A stretch of 64,000 nucleotides of DNA from Rhodopseudomonas palustris (GTDB taxonomy: Bacteria > Pseudomonadota > Alphaproteobacteria > Rhizobiales > Xanthobacteraceae), in NCBI RefSeq assembly GCF_003591005.1, contig NZ_QYYD01000001.1:350946-414945 (forward strand). The letters are read 5' to 3'. Positions 42,806 to 51,579 of this stretch are shown one piece after another. Each line of letters starts with the position of its first letter. The stretch's first letter is position 1. A model generated the notes under the pieces. It was not told where the DNA came from and searched no databases. It was given only the letters and a program-made list of their open reading frames with translations. A program made the translations under genes and the position numbers.

Positions 42806-43098
42806 GCGCATCATCCGGCTATCTGGCGCTGGTCTACAAGGACAGCGACACCTCCTACGGCGTCGCCTTTCCCGACGTGCCCGGCTGCATCTCGGCCGGC
42901 GACAGCTTCGAGCAAGCGATCGACAACGCCGCCGAAGCGCTCGGCGGCCACCTCGCGCTGCTCCACGCCGACGGCGACCCGATCCCGCAGCCGCGCACCA
43001 TCGAGCAACTCCGCGCCGACCCGGAATTTGCTGCAGACGCTGCCGATGCGGTGGTGGCGTTCGTCCGGCCTCAGCCGGAGAGGGCGGCGGCGGAGTGA
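42802..43098 (+). CDS. hicB: HicB family antitoxin, copy 2
   Basis: 98 residues, coupled to the intact hicA by ATGA. SGYLALVYKDSDTSYGVAFP and DVPGCISAGDSFEQAIDNAA form the HicB core. No DNA-binding helix-turn-helix of the longer HicB type is obvious; the C-terminal helices (TIEQLRADPEFAADAADAVV) may serve dimerisation. About 90 percent identical to copy 1 by eye. It would neutralise HicA and tune expression of the pair. Confidence 0.9.
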   Translation: MSASSGYLALVYKDSDTSYGVAFPDVPGCISAGDSFEQAIDNAAEALGGHLALLHADGDPIPQPRTIEQLRADPEFAADAADAVVAFVRPQPERAAAE

Positions 43099-43104
43099 GG
43101 ATCA

Positions 43105-43199
43105 GGTGCCCGGATGCAGCGCAGCGCAATCCGGGAGCGGCGTCTCGAGCAGCTTAGGAACCCGGATTTCGCTTCGCTGCATCCGGGCTACGCTTGCTA
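43105..43199. repeat. Composite palindromic repeat after hicB copy 2
   Basis: GTGCCCGGATGCAGCGCAGC...GCATCCGGGCTACGCTTGCT, starting seven bases after the hicB stop and ending six bases before the HNH gene start, so it fills the whole gap. Confidence 0.8.
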
Positions 43200-43204
43200 C
43201 GGTG

Positions 43205-44125
43205 ATGGGAAACGGGATGAGTGAAGCGAAGATCGCGAAGGAATTGGCAGATCGTCTGGTTCTTTTGGGGCTGAAGAGAGGCGACTGCCGGATCGAGGAT
43301 GACACACTCGGCGAACGGTGTTGTTCGGTGGCGCGGTGGAAGATCGGTCCTAGCGCGATCGTCGACATCTACTGCTACTTCGGAAAGTACTTCGGTGCGT
43401 CCCACGTCTGGGTAGGCTTCGGATCGCCAAGGGCCGATCGAATCTCGACCGTGATGGCCAGCATCGACAGCGAGGCTTACTCAGCGATCGTATTCGACGA
43501 TTGGGATGACGGTCTGCACATCGTCGATTCGCGTAAAATGGCCGAGCTCAAACAAAGAAAATTTACGGCGTTCGAGAACTACGTCGACCGGCCGAATCAT
43601 TGGGCTTGGTTCGGACAATACTTCCGTAATGGCGACGACATCGCCAGCAAAGCCCTGCCACTGTTGCGGCTGGTGATACAGCAGCTTCGGGCGACGCAAC
43701 CGTTGGCGACGAATGTGCATGTTGGTGCGACCGAGGCCAAGCGCCTGATGAAAGCACGGCTCGCGCAGGATAAGTTCAGGCAGGCTGTGATGAACCGCTG
43801 GGGCTGCGTATGCGCTCTCACGGGTTGCGAAATCGCTCCGGCTCTGGAGGCTGCTCACATTCGGTCGTGGTCGTCGAACGATGATCCCTTGCGAACTTCT
43901 CCGGAGAACGGCCTGTTGCTTTCACGGACCCTGCATGCACTTTTCGATCTCGGCCTCATATCCTTTTCGGCCGACGGCCGGTTGAAGATCAGCAGGTATG
44001 TGGATGGGAAAGAGCGGAAACGTCTGGGCATCAAGGAAGGGCAGAAACTGCTCGGAAAGGGTCTGTCGCCGCAGCAGAAGAAGAATATGACATTCCACCG
44101 CAAGCAGTCGTTGGTCGACGCATAA
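43205..44125 (+). CDS. HNH endonuclease domain protein
   Basis: 306 residues from the ATG at 43205 (43217 is an alternative); the open frame upstream is translated repeat. Residues 1-170 resemble no family I know. The C-terminal third carries an HNH domain: CALTGCEIAPALEAAHIRSW, then DDPLRTSPENGLLLSRTLHA and LFDLGLISF, with the AAH and the asparagine/histidine typical of restriction-like HNH nucleases. The zinc-type cysteines (CVCALTGC) are present. It lies between hicAB and abi-type genes and may be a modification-dependent or phage-defence nuclease; this role is inference from the neighbourhood. Confidence 0.82.
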   Translation: MGNGMSEAKIAKELADRLVLLGLKRGDCRIEDDTLGERCCSVARWKIGPSAIVDIYCYFGKYFGASHVWVGFGSPRADRISTVMASIDSEAYSAIVFDDWDDGLHIVDSRKMAELKQRKFTAFENYVDRPNHWAWFGQYFRNGDDIASKALPLLRLVIQQLRATQPLATNVHVGATEAKRLMKARLAQDKFRQAVMNRWGCVCALTGCEIAPALEAAHIRSWSSNDDPLRTSPENGLLLSRTLHALFDLGLISFSADGRLKISRYVDGKERKRLGIKEGQKLLGKGLSPQQKKNMTFHRKQSLVDA

Positions 44126-44147
44126 AAGACTAGTTCAGCGATAATCA

Positions 44148-44241
44148 GTAGCCCGGACGCAGCGCAGCGCAATCCGGCTGCGGCCTCTCGATTAGCTCAA
44201 GCACCCGGATTTCGCTTCGCTGAAGCCGGGCTACGCTTGCT
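44148..44241. repeat. Composite palindromic repeat truncating the DUF2235 gene
   Basis: GTAGCCCGGACGCAGCGCAG...GAAGCCGGGCTACGCTTGCT. Its right edge lies inside the leftward DUF2235 frame and supplies its last ~14 codons and stop. Confidence 0.8.
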
Positions 44242-44592
44242 GCGGACCGTGTAGGCACCACGGCTGAATCCGAACAGGAATATACGGTCGCCAGGTTCGT
44301 AGTGGTTGACTATGAATTCGTAGCAGTTGGTTATGTTACTCTTGATGCCAGCGCCGGTAACCGAACCCAAGAGCTTCTGGACGCTTCGGACGGGGGAGGT
44401 GAAGGCGGTGGAGCCAACGTCCGTACCGAGCCCGGCGTCGTAGAAGACCACCTGCTGGGAAGGGTCAATTTCGGTATCCGCATGATCTCGGGAGATCCGG
44501 TACATCTTGTAGATATTGCTGATCCGCTGCTCCAAACGGGCGCCGCAGTCCTGTCCGGTTCCGTCCGAAAAGACCACGATGTTCTTCGACAT
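44197..44592 (-). pseudogene. DUF2235 hydrolase gene truncated by a repeat
   Basis: From the ATG at 44592 the frame begins KNIVVFSDGTGQDCGARLEQ and runs to RIFLFGFSRGAYTVR, the N-terminal third of a DUF2235 alpha/beta hydrolase (phospholipase type, as in Tle1-like effectors); GFSRGAYT is the nucleophile elbow. Immediately after TVR the frame enters the palindromic repeat (SKRSPASAKRNPGA, stop). Full proteins are about 350-450 residues and continue TVRALAG. The rest is not present on the far side of the repeat, where the HNH gene ends, so the catalytic Asp and His are lost. Confidence 0.8.
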
Positions 44593-44916
44593 GCGCGCCC
44601 TCCGCAATGCGACTTTATCGAATGCGATCAAGCGCTGGTTTTCCCTAAGTTTTTATCTATCGGGCATATGTGGTGTATGAAGTGTCTTTCAACCCTGCGG
44701 GTGGTCCTGGTGGAGGGCTCGTTGGAATGTCGAGGATCACAGCGCTTAGGGCGCAACAGCGAAGCGTATTGCGCCGCGTTGCTTGGATCCTCGGATTACG
44801 CTGCGCCAATCCGCCCTACGAGCTACGGGCTTGCTTAGCGGCGCCAATCGTACTTGTGGGCTTACCTAGCGAAGATAAGTAATTCTATCCGCAAACGTAA
44901 ACACTCAGTGGCGGCG
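44593..44916. other. Gap between divergent DUF2235 relic and abiH
   Basis: 324 bases, AT-richer than average, including the second-type repeat at 44746-44823. The start region of abiH lies at its right end; no clear promoter boxes. Short open frames here are translations of the repeat. Confidence 0.5.
44746..44823. repeat. Second repeat type (GGGCGCAACAGCGAAGCGTATT)
   Basis: GGGCGCAACAGCGAAGCGTA...CGGATTACGCTGCGCCAATC followed by CGCCCTACGAG. Matches 818-888. Half units also occur at 45898-45928. Confidence 0.65.
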
Positions 44917-45816
44917 ATGGGGAAGACACTTTACATCATTGGGAATGGATTCGATCTGCACCACGGAATCCCGTCATCCTACAAGGCGTTTGGAGAGTAT
45001 CTTCGGCGGTCGGACGACAAGACGTATAAGATAGTCGAGAGATACTTCTCGGTGGACGCACAATTCTGGGCCGATTTTGAGGACCAGTTGGCTTCCTTTG
45101 ACGGCGATGCTCTGATTGAGGACGCGTCAGCCTTTTTGGTCGGATATGGGGTCGATGACTGGAGTGACGCATACCACCATGATTACCAGTACGAGATCCA
45201 ACAAGCGGTTGAGTCGATCTCGACGATACTGCGGTTGCGATTCGCCGAGTGGATACGTCACCTTCCGATTCCATCCGCTGCTGAATTCAGCGGACGGCGC
45301 GTTCCAGTGGATGCGTCAGCGATTTTCTTGAATTTCAACTACACGCCGTCGCTACAGCGTGTTTACGGGGTGTCCGACTGCAACGTTTTGCATATTCATG
45401 GAGCAGCTGGGAATCCAACGGAAACGTTGGTGCTGGGACACGGGTGGGAGCCGGATCCGAATCCGGATCCCTACCGTTTCGACCGAGATCCGGAGAATGC
45501 GGATATTCGTGTCATCGAAGGTCAAGGGATTATTGATGATTATTTCAAGGATACGTTCAAGCCAACTGGCAGAATTATCGAAAAGAACGCTGTCTTCTTT
45601 GCGGGCTTGTCTAACATCGATCGAGTTGTTGTCATGGGGCATTCAATATCTGAGGTTGATCGCCCGTATTTCGAGGAGGTTATCAAGAATATTGACGTTA
45701 ATCGGGTGCGCTGGAAAGTTAGCTACTACGATGATCTCGACGGGCTTCGTCAGTGCATGGAGTTGCTAGGTGTGCCGGCTTTTCTCACCGAGTTTGCCTT
45801 GCTCAATGAATTTTGA
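44917..45816 (+). CDS. AbiH family abortive-infection protein
   Basis: 299 residues from the ATG at 44917. The N-terminal LYIIGNGFDLHHGIPSSYKA is the AbiH hallmark (a Rossmann-like loop with GNGFDxxxG). Further conserved features are IFLNFNYTPSLQRVYG, VLHIHGAAGNPTETLVLGHG and VVVMGHSISEVDRPYFEEVI. AbiH proteins abort infection by some phages in lactococci; their enzymatic activity is not established. The gene is clearly lower in GC than the metabolic genes around, pointing to acquisition by transfer. An earlier ATG in frame (44854) would add 21 poor residues. Confidence 0.87.
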   Translation: MGKTLYIIGNGFDLHHGIPSSYKAFGEYLRRSDDKTYKIVERYFSVDAQFWADFEDQLASFDGDALIEDASAFLVGYGVDDWSDAYHHDYQYEIQQAVESISTILRLRFAEWIRHLPIPSAAEFSGRRVPVDASAIFLNFNYTPSLQRVYGVSDCNVLHIHGAAGNPTETLVLGHGWEPDPNPDPYRFDRDPENADIRVIEGQGIIDDYFKDTFKPTGRIIEKNAVFFAGLSNIDRVVVMGHSISEVDRPYFEEVIKNIDVNRVRWKVSYYDDLDGLRQCMELLGVPAFLTEFALLNEF

Positions 45817-45897
45817 TCTGTGTTAGGTGGTGGACGATGGCAGAAAAAACTGCGCCTTGCGCTCGATTGCGAATTATTCTCGCCGCTTCACCGCGGT

Positions 45898-45928
45898 TCG
45901 CGGATTACGTTGCGCTAATCCGTCCTAT
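45898..45928. repeat. Half unit of the second repeat type
   Basis: CGCGGATTACGTTGCGCTAA followed by TCCGTCCTATG, a diverged right arm of the repeat at 818-888, in the 139-base gap between abiH and the convergent FRG gene. Confidence 0.5.
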
Positions 45929-45955
45929 GGTCAGGCTTGCGTCAGGAGTGTGCGC

Positions 45956-47062
45956 TTAGCGATTGAAGTATCTTTCCTTCAATTGCTCGCAAGCGCCATC
46001 CAGACCGGGAAACATTGAGCCGGCCGTAATACCCATCAGAGCGAGCTCTTGCATCACTTGCGGGCGGTCAAGCGAGGGAAGGTCGACTACGCGGAGATAA
46101 TTCGTTGAGTTGCGTTGCTCCCAATGCCGGATATATGTCTCGATGTCATCGATGTTTGTGACTGTCGACATGGCTTGTTGAGGAACCATTCTTGTGTTGT
46201 TGATTGCTATCGGATTAACAAAAGAGAAGTGCGGCGGGGCGGGACTAATCAGTTGAACTCGGGTGAGATCTCTATTCCAAGCGGTGTCCAGGATGAAGAT
46301 TCGAACTTTCGAGTTCTCTGTTCTGCGGCCTGCTAGCAAGTTTCTATAAGCAAAGAATGCGCCGATAAACGGGGAGAATGACCAATCAAGCAGTGGTGTT
46401 GGGTAGCCGTGATGCTGTATGAGGCTGTAGAAGGCGGCATTTTGCAGAGGGTCATTCAGGTTGAAGATATGGTCGGTTAGGCTGCTCAGATTAGCGTGCA
46501 GAGTCGAAATATCTTCATTCATGAATCGCATGAGGTGATATCGGCCTGAACGATGGAAGTGAGTCCGTAAGCGCCAAGAATTGCTTTCCTGCCCTCGAAA
46601 GATAAATCGATTGGGCTCGAGTTTCACAGCAAACTCTCGAAATTGATCCCAGTTTGTTATCTCGGGCTCAGGTAAGTAAGTCGATGGGAGACTGGCTTGA
46701 CTGGCTGGGATCTCTGCATGACCTGACGTTCCGATGTTGGACTTCCAAGTCAAACGGAGTTTATCAGAGGAAAAGTGCCACTCTGTCTCGAGGTCGGACC
46801 CAAGTGTTATCTCGGGATAGTATTCAGTCAGCCAAGTCAGGGGCTTGACTAGCCCGTCTGGCCCGATCGGCAGAGGACGAAGGGTTGCTCGAAACGAGTC
46901 GGACTTGTCAGGAGTTCTGACTGCCGCAAAGAGGGGAGGGTATTTCGGGTCTTTAGGATACGCAAAGGCGGCTCCTTCGTAGTGACTCCCCATATCGTCG
47001 AGCTCAACGACTGCGGTACCGTCGTCGCTCCCCTGGTAATTCCCGAGCCATTGTCCCTTCAT
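45956..47062 (-). CDS. FRG domain-containing protein
   Basis: 368 residues from the ATG at 47062; the open frame continues upstream through the nrdJ terminator. Residues 1-130 (MKGQWLGNYQGSDDGTAVVE) form a beta-rich N-domain of unknown role. From about 160 the FRG domain begins (NRFIFRGQESNSWRLRTHFH), with SLIQHHGYPTPLLDWSFSPF later, the two conserved blocks of the family. FRG proteins are common in defence-associated and mobile regions, with no proven activity. The gene is AT-richer than its neighbours and convergent with abiH, so probably part of the same acquired strip. Confidence 0.82.
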   Translation of the reverse strand: MKGQWLGNYQGSDDGTAVVELDDMGSHYEGAAFAYPKDPKYPPLFAAVRTPDKSDSFRATLRPLPIGPDGLVKPLTWLTEYYPEITLGSDLETEWHFSSDKLRLTWKSNIGTSGHAEIPASQASLPSTYLPEPEITNWDQFREFAVKLEPNRFIFRGQESNSWRLRTHFHRSGRYHLMRFMNEDISTLHANLSSLTDHIFNLNDPLQNAAFYSLIQHHGYPTPLLDWSFSPFIGAFFAYRNLLAGRRTENSKVRIFILDTAWNRDLTRVQLISPAPPHFSFVNPIAINNTRMVPQQAMSTVTNIDDIETYIRHWEQRNSTNYLRVVDLPSLDRPQVMQELALMGITAGSMFPGLDGACEQLKERYFNR

Positions 47063-47087
47063 TCTATGGAATCCTCGCCGATCGAGA

Positions 47088-47114
47088 AAGGCCGTTCCTC
47101 CCGGAGACGGCCTT
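47088..47114 (-). terminator. Terminator of nrdJ
   Basis: On the minus strand AAGGCCGT, 11 bases, ACGGCCTT then TTCTCG: a perfect 8-bp stem about 29 bases beyond the nrdJ stop. The short T-rich run makes a moderate Rho-independent terminator, and it separates nrdJ from the FRG gene read in the same direction. Confidence 0.6.
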
Positions 47115-47142
47115 CCTGTACGTTCTCGTAAAATGCTCCCCC

Positions 47143-50100
47143 TTACGAGCACCCCGTCGTGCTGCCGCACGTATCACACTTCATACAAGTCCCATTCCGC
47201 ACCAGCGTGAAATTCCCGCACTCGCTGCAGCTGTCGCCCTCGTAGCCCCGAGCCTTCGCCTCGGCGCGGCGTTCGGCTTTGGTGGCGGTGGGTTGGGCCT
47301 GGGCGGTGTTGGCCTTGCTCCATTGCAGGGCTTCGAGCTTCTCGGTCGGTGACAGGTCGTGCTCGGCTTCCTGCTTCAGCGCGGTGGCGCCTTCGAGGAC
47401 GTCGCCGATGCGGGAGGCGAGGGCCATTGTGGGGCTTCCCCCACCCCGACCCTCCCCCGCAAGAGCGGGAGAGGGAGAAGAAGTGCCGGCCGGGGCGCTG
47501 CGCATCACCACCAGATTGTCGGTGCGCGAGCGGGTCAGGCCCTTGGACAGGTACTTGGTCGCCGAGGCGGGGACGACGGTGCCTTCCGGGGCCTTGCCTT
47601 CGTCGACGCCCTTGCCGATGGCGTCGAAGGCGGTCTCGGTCGGGTCGACATGGGCGAGGTCGTAGCGGCCCATGTAGCTCACCGCCAGCTCGCGGAACAC
47701 GTAGTCGAGGATCGAGGTGGCGTATTTGATCGAGTCGTTGCCCTGCACCGGGCCGGCGGGTTCGAACCGGGTGAAGGTGAAGGCGTCGACATATTCCTCG
47801 AGCGGCACGCCGTATTGCAGGCCGAGCGAGACGGCGATCGCGAAATTGTTGATGAACGACCGGAGGGCGGCACCCTCCTTGTGCATGTCGATAAAGATTT
47901 CGCCGATGCGGCCGTCGTCATATTCGCCGGTTCGCAAGTATACTTTGTGGCCGCCGACCACCGCCTTCTGGGTGTAGCCCTTGCGGCGATCCGGCATCTT
48001 CTCGCGCTCGCGCATCACCACGATGCGCTCGACCAGGCGCTCCACCACTTTCTCGGAGACGTGGGCGGCGCGGGCCGCCATCGGCTTGTCGAGGAAGGCG
48101 TCGAGCGCGTCGTCGTCCTCGTCGTCGTCGGCGATCAGCTGGGCGTTGAGCGGCTGCGACAGTTTTGAGCCGTCGCGATACAGCGCGTTGGCCTTCAGCG
48201 CCAGCTTCCACGACAGCATGTAGGCGGACTTGCAGTCCTCCACCGTGGCGTCGTTCGGCATGTTGATGGTCTTGGAGATCGCGCCGGAGATGAACGGCTG
48301 CGCCGCGGCCATCATGCGGATGTGGCTCTCGACCGATAGATAGCGCTTGCCGATCTTGCCGCAGGGATTGGCGCAATCGAACACCGCGTAGTGCTCGGGC
48401 TTCAGATGCGGCGCGCCTTCGACCGTCATGGCGCCGCAGATGTGGATGTTGGCGGCCTCGATCTCGCGCTTGGTGAAGCCCAGCGCGGCGAGGAGGTCGA
48501 AGCTCGGCTCGGCGATCTTGTCGGCCTCGATCTTCAGCGTGTCTTTCAGGAAGTCTTCGCCAAACGTCCATTTGTTGAAGGCGAATTTGATGTCGAAGGC
48601 GGTCGGCAGCGCCTTTTCGACCTTGGCCAGCGCCTCGTCGGTGAAGCCCTTGGCCTTCAGCGTCGCCACGTTGATGGCCGGGGCGTTGCTGAGCGAGCCG
48701 TGGCCGACGGCGTAGGCCTCGATCTCGGCGATCTGGCTTTCCGGATAGCCGAGCACGCGCAGCGCGGCCGGGACGGCGCGGTTGATGATCTTCCAATAGC
48801 CGCCGCCGGCGAGCTTCTTGAACTTCACCAGCGCGAAATCAGGCTCGATGCCGGTGGTGTCGCAATCCATGACGAGGCCGATGGTGCCGGTCGGGGCGAC
48901 CACCGTGGTCTGGGCGTTGCGATAGCCGTGCAGTTCGCCGAGCTCGAGCGCCTGGTCCCAGGCGCGCTTGGCGTGGGCGATCGCCTCGGGGATCGGGCAG
49001 CCGGCGTGGTCGAGCGGCACCGGGTTGACCGACAGCGCCTCGTAGCCGCGGCTCTCGCCGTGCGCGGCGCGGCGATGGTTGCGGATCACGCGCAGCATAT
49101 GCGCGGCGTTCTTCTTGTAGCCGGGGAACGGGCCGAGCTTCTTGGCCATCTCGGCCGAGGTCGCATACGACACGCCGGTCATGATCGCGGTCAGCGCGCC
49201 GCACAGCGCGCGGCCTTCCTTGGAGTCGTAGGAAAGGCCCATGGTCATCAACAGGCCGCCGATATTGGCGAAGCCGAGGCCCAGCGTGCGGAATTCGTAG
49301 GACAGCTCGGCGATCTGCTTGGACGGGAACTGCGCCATCAGCACCGAGATTTCGAGCACGACGGTCCACAGCCGGCACAGATGCTCATAGGCGTCGAGAT
49401 CGAACTTGGCCGTGGTGGTGTCGTAGAACGTCAGCAGGTTGGCGGAGGCGAGGTTGCAGGCGGTGTCGTCGAGGAACATGTATTCCGAGCACGGATTGGA
49501 CGCGCGGATGTCGCCGGACGCCTTGCAGGTGTGCCAGTCGTTCATCGTGGTGTTGAAGTGCAGGCCCGGATCGGCGCTGGCCCAGGCGGCGTAGCCGATC
49601 TTCTCCCACAGCTCGCGCGCCTTCAGCGTCTTCATCACCTTCTTGCCGGTGCGGCTGGTGAGGTGCCAATCCCCATCCGTTTCCACTGCGCGCAAAAAGT
49701 CGTCCTTCAGCGACACCGAGTTGTTGGAGTTCTGGCCGGAGACGGTGAGGTAGGCCTCAGAGTCCCAATCGGTGTCGTAGACCGGGAAGTCGATCTCCTT
49801 GTAGCCCTGCTTGGCGAACTGGATGACGCGCTTGATCATCGCGTCGGCCACCAGCGCGCGGCGCGCCAGCTTGACCTCGCGGCGCAGCGCGGGGTTCTTC
49901 TCCGGATCGAAGCAGTCGTCGCCCGAGCCCTGGCAGTTGACGCAGGCCTTGAGGATCGCCTTGAGGTGCTTCTGGTTGAGCTTGGAGCCGGTGACGAGGG
50001 CGGCGACCTTCTGCTCCTCCTTCACCTTCCAGTCGATGTAGTTCTCGATATCCGGATGGTCGGCATCGACCACCACCATCTTGGCGGCCCGGCGGGTGGT

Positions 50101-50916
50101 GCCGCCCGACTTGATGGCGCCAGCGGCGCGGTCGCCGATCTTCAGGAAGCTCATCAGGCCGCTCGACTTGCCGCCGCCCGACAGCCGCTCGCCTTCGCCG
50201 CGCAGCCGCGAGAAGTTGGAGCCGGTGCCGGAGCCGTATTTGAACAGGCGGGCTTCACGCACCCACAGGTCCATGATGCCGCCCTCGTTGACGAGGTCGT
50301 CCTCGATGCCCTGGATGAAGCAGGCGTGCGGCTGCGGGTGCTCGTAGGCCGACTTCGACTTGGTCAGCTTGCCGGTCTTGTAGTCGACGTAATAGTGGCC
50401 CTGGCCGGGGCCGTCGACGCCGTAGGCCCAGTGCAGGCCGGTGTTGAACCATTGCGGCGAGTTCGGCGCGACCATCTGGGCCGCCAGCATGTAGCGCAGC
50501 TCGTCATAGAACGCGCGGGCGTCGTCCTCGGAGGCGAAGTAATCGCCCTTCCAGCCCCAATAGGTCCAGCAGCCGGCGAGGCGGTCGAACACCTGCTTGG
50601 AGGAATGCTCGGAGGTGAAGCGGTCGGCCTCGGGCAGCGCGGCGAGCGCGTCTGTGTCGGGCACCGAGCGCCACAGCCACGACGGTACGGTCTCTTCCTC
50701 GACCTTCTTGAGCTTTGCGGCGACGCCGGCCTTGCGGAAATACTTCTGGGCCAGCACGTCGGAGGCGACCTGCGACCACGAGTCGGGCACTTCCACATTC
50801 TCGAGGCGGAACACCACCGAGCCGTCCGGATTGCGGATCTCGCTCGTCGTCAGCCGAAACTGGATCGCCGCATAGGGTGACTGGCCGTCCGTGGTGTAGC
50901 GCCGCTCGATCTTCAT
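47143..50916 (-). CDS. nrdJ: Vitamin B12-dependent (class II) ribonucleoside-diphosphate reductase
   Basis: 1257 residues, the usual size of the long NrdJ form. It reduces ribonucleotides using adenosylcobalamin, needing no oxygen. Visible blocks: [39 protein letters not shown] (active-site cysteine and loop), [20 protein letters not shown], and a C-terminal zinc ribbon with four CxxC-type cysteines ([21 protein letters not shown]). At residues about 1145-1163 an inserted segment [18 protein letters not shown] is the translation of a dispersed palindromic repeat (47431-47480), in frame, in the linker before the zinc ribbon. A long structured leader lies upstream. Confidence 0.96.
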   Translation of the reverse strand: MKIERRYTTDGQSPYAAIQFRLTTSEIRNPDGSVVFRLENVEVPDSWSQVASDVLAQKYFRKAGVAAKLKKVEEETVPSWLWRSVPDTDALAALPEADRFTSEHSSKQVFDRLAGCWTYWGWKGDYFASEDDARAFYDELRYMLAAQMVAPNSPQWFNTGLHWAYGVDGPGQGHYYVDYKTGKLTKSKSAYEHPQPHACFIQGIEDDLVNEGGIMDLWVREARLFKYGSGTGSNFSRLRGEGERLSGGGKSSGLMSFLKIGDRAAGAIKSGGTTRRAAKMVVVDADHPDIENYIDWKVKEEQKVAALVTGSKLNQKHLKAILKACVNCQGSGDDCFDPEKNPALRREVKLARRALVADAMIKRVIQFAKQGYKEIDFPVYDTDWDSEAYLTVSGQNSNNSVSLKDDFLRAVETDGDWHLTSRTGKKVMKTLKARELWEKIGYAAWASADPGLHFNTTMNDWHTCKASGDIRASNPCSEYMFLDDTACNLASANLLTFYDTTTAKFDLDAYEHLCRLWTVVLEISVLMAQFPSKQIAELSYEFRTLGLGFANIGGLLMTMGLSYDSKEGRALCGALTAIMTGVSYATSAEMAKKLGPFPGYKKNAAHMLRVIRNHRRAAHGESRGYEALSVNPVPLDHAGCPIPEAIAHAKRAWDQALELGELHGYRNAQTTVVAPTGTIGLVMDCDTTGIEPDFALVKFKKLAGGGYWKIINRAVPAALRVLGYPESQIAEIEAYAVGHGSLSNAPAINVATLKAKGFTDEALAKVEKALPTAFDIKFAFNKWTFGEDFLKDTLKIEADKIAEPSFDLLAALGFTKREIEAANIHICGAMTVEGAPHLKPEHYAVFDCANPCGKIGKRYLSVESHIRMMAAAQPFISGAISKTINMPNDATVEDCKSAYMLSWKLALKANALYRDGSKLSQPLNAQLIADDDEDDDALDAFLDKPMAARAAHVSEKVVERLVERIVVMREREKMPDRRKGYTQKAVVGGHKVYLRTGEYDDGRIGEIFIDMHKEGAALRSFINNFAIAVSLGLQYGVPLEEYVDAFTFTRFEPAGPVQGNDSIKYATSILDYVFRELAVSYMGRYDLAHVDPTETAFDAIGKGVDEGKAPEGTVVPASATKYLSKGLTRSRTDNLVVMRSAPAGTSSPSPALAGEGRGGGSPTMALASRIGDVLEGATALKQEAEHDLSPTEKLEALQWSKANTAQAQPTATKAERRAEAKARGYEGDSCSECGNFTLVRNGTCMKCDTCGSTTGCS
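47431..47480. repeat. Dispersed palindromic repeat inside nrdJ
   Basis: CCCCCACCCCGACCCTCCCC followed by CGCAAGAGCGGGAGAGGGAG. The core CCCGC-TCTT-GCGGG is a hairpin. This sequence type is a dispersed intergenic element in Bradyrhizobium-like genomes. Here it lies within the coding sequence and is read through as [14 protein letters not shown]. Confidence 0.7.
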
Positions 50917-50937
50917 CTGATGCCCCGTTCGATGCCG

Positions 50938-51250
50938 GACCCCGCGGGGCCCGAAGTTGGTGGTCGCGGACTGGATCCGTAGACCTCGTCCGCCGTGCGA
51001 GCCGTGGTCCGGCTCACTGAAGTTTCTGAAGGGCCTCGGCCGCGATCATAGCCGATCACGGCCTCGTCCCAATAACGCCCCACGCGGTCCTGCGAGCCAT
51101 TTTGCGGCTCACGTTTTGGCGCCCATACAGTCGGGTTCGGGCACGGATAAGCACACACCCCGGTGCCGCTAGGCAGATCGGAGGTGGCCGGTTCGGTACC
51201 CTTCTGGGATTGTCCGGCGGACCCAAAACCACCCGCTCGCGACAGGCCCA
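50938..51250 (-). promoter_or_regulatory. Structured 5-prime leader of nrdJ
   Basis: Stems on the transcribed (minus) strand: GAGCC-7 bases-GGCTC at 51110-51094, GGCCGTGATC-6-GATCGCGGCC at 51063-51038, another GAGCC-7-GGCTC at 51015-50999, and CCCCGCGGGG at 50949-50940 next to the start. The leader would be about 330 bases. I see no B12 box of the cobalamin riboswitch. Structured leader motifs before nrdJ have been proposed from comparative genomics; I cannot tell whether this one matches. Confidence 0.5.
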
Positions 51251-51251
51251 A

Positions 51252-51280
51252 AAGTAGTGCGACTCCGTCCGACCCGTCAA
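51252..51280 (-). promoter_or_regulatory. Candidate nrdJ promoter
   Basis: On the minus strand TTGACG (51280-51275), 17 bases, CTACTT (51257-51252). The -35 is good and the -10 weak. Transcription would begin near 51245. Confidence 0.45.
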
Positions 51281-51579
51281 GCAATAGTGCGGGTTCCTGA
51301 ATCAAATACTAAATATGGTGGAATGGGGTGGATAACAGGGGGGCCGGCCGCGTCCTGATGCCGCCAAGTATCGGTGAGTCCTGAGGGATTCCGAAGCGGA
51401 AAAATCGTGCGCCGCGGTGCACAGCGGCGCTGCACCCGCTGTTCACAGGGCAGGTATTTTTTCGCCCGAAGGGGTTGCCAAGACCGACTCACGGCGGGGC
51501 AGGGCTGGGTCGCGATTTTCGGGTGGTGGCGGGAGGCCGATACCGGCATGGTGGGGTGTCGATCCTGCCGGGTGTTCCC

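Larger units (their letters stand above)
50917..51579. other. Control region between nrdJ and the divergent EamA gene
   Basis: 663 bases without a gene. The left half is the nrdJ leader (50917-51250) with its promoter. The right half (51300-51579) has an AT-rich patch (CAAATACTAAATATGG at about 51303), then GC-rich stems such as GTGCACAGCGGCGCTGCACC, and should carry the promoter of the EamA gene; no good boxes were found. Open frames across it are shadows. Confidence 0.5.

Noticed and set aside
44302..44838. 178-codon open frame on the plus strand
   Set aside because: Opposite the DUF2235 relic and running into a repeat; no domain features.
40309..45928. CRISPR-like array from recurring repeats
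   Set aside because: The repeats are palindromic, unevenly spaced by whole genes, and have no unique spacers or cas genes nearby.
48391..50880. 829-codon open frame on the plus strand opposite nrdJ
   Set aside because: It is the complement of nrdJ codons in a high-GC gene, with repetitive Arg/Gly/Leu composition and no domain character.
50938..51250. Cobalamin riboswitch before nrdJ
   Set aside because: No sequence resembling the conserved B12 box was found on either strand, so only a structured leader is claimed.
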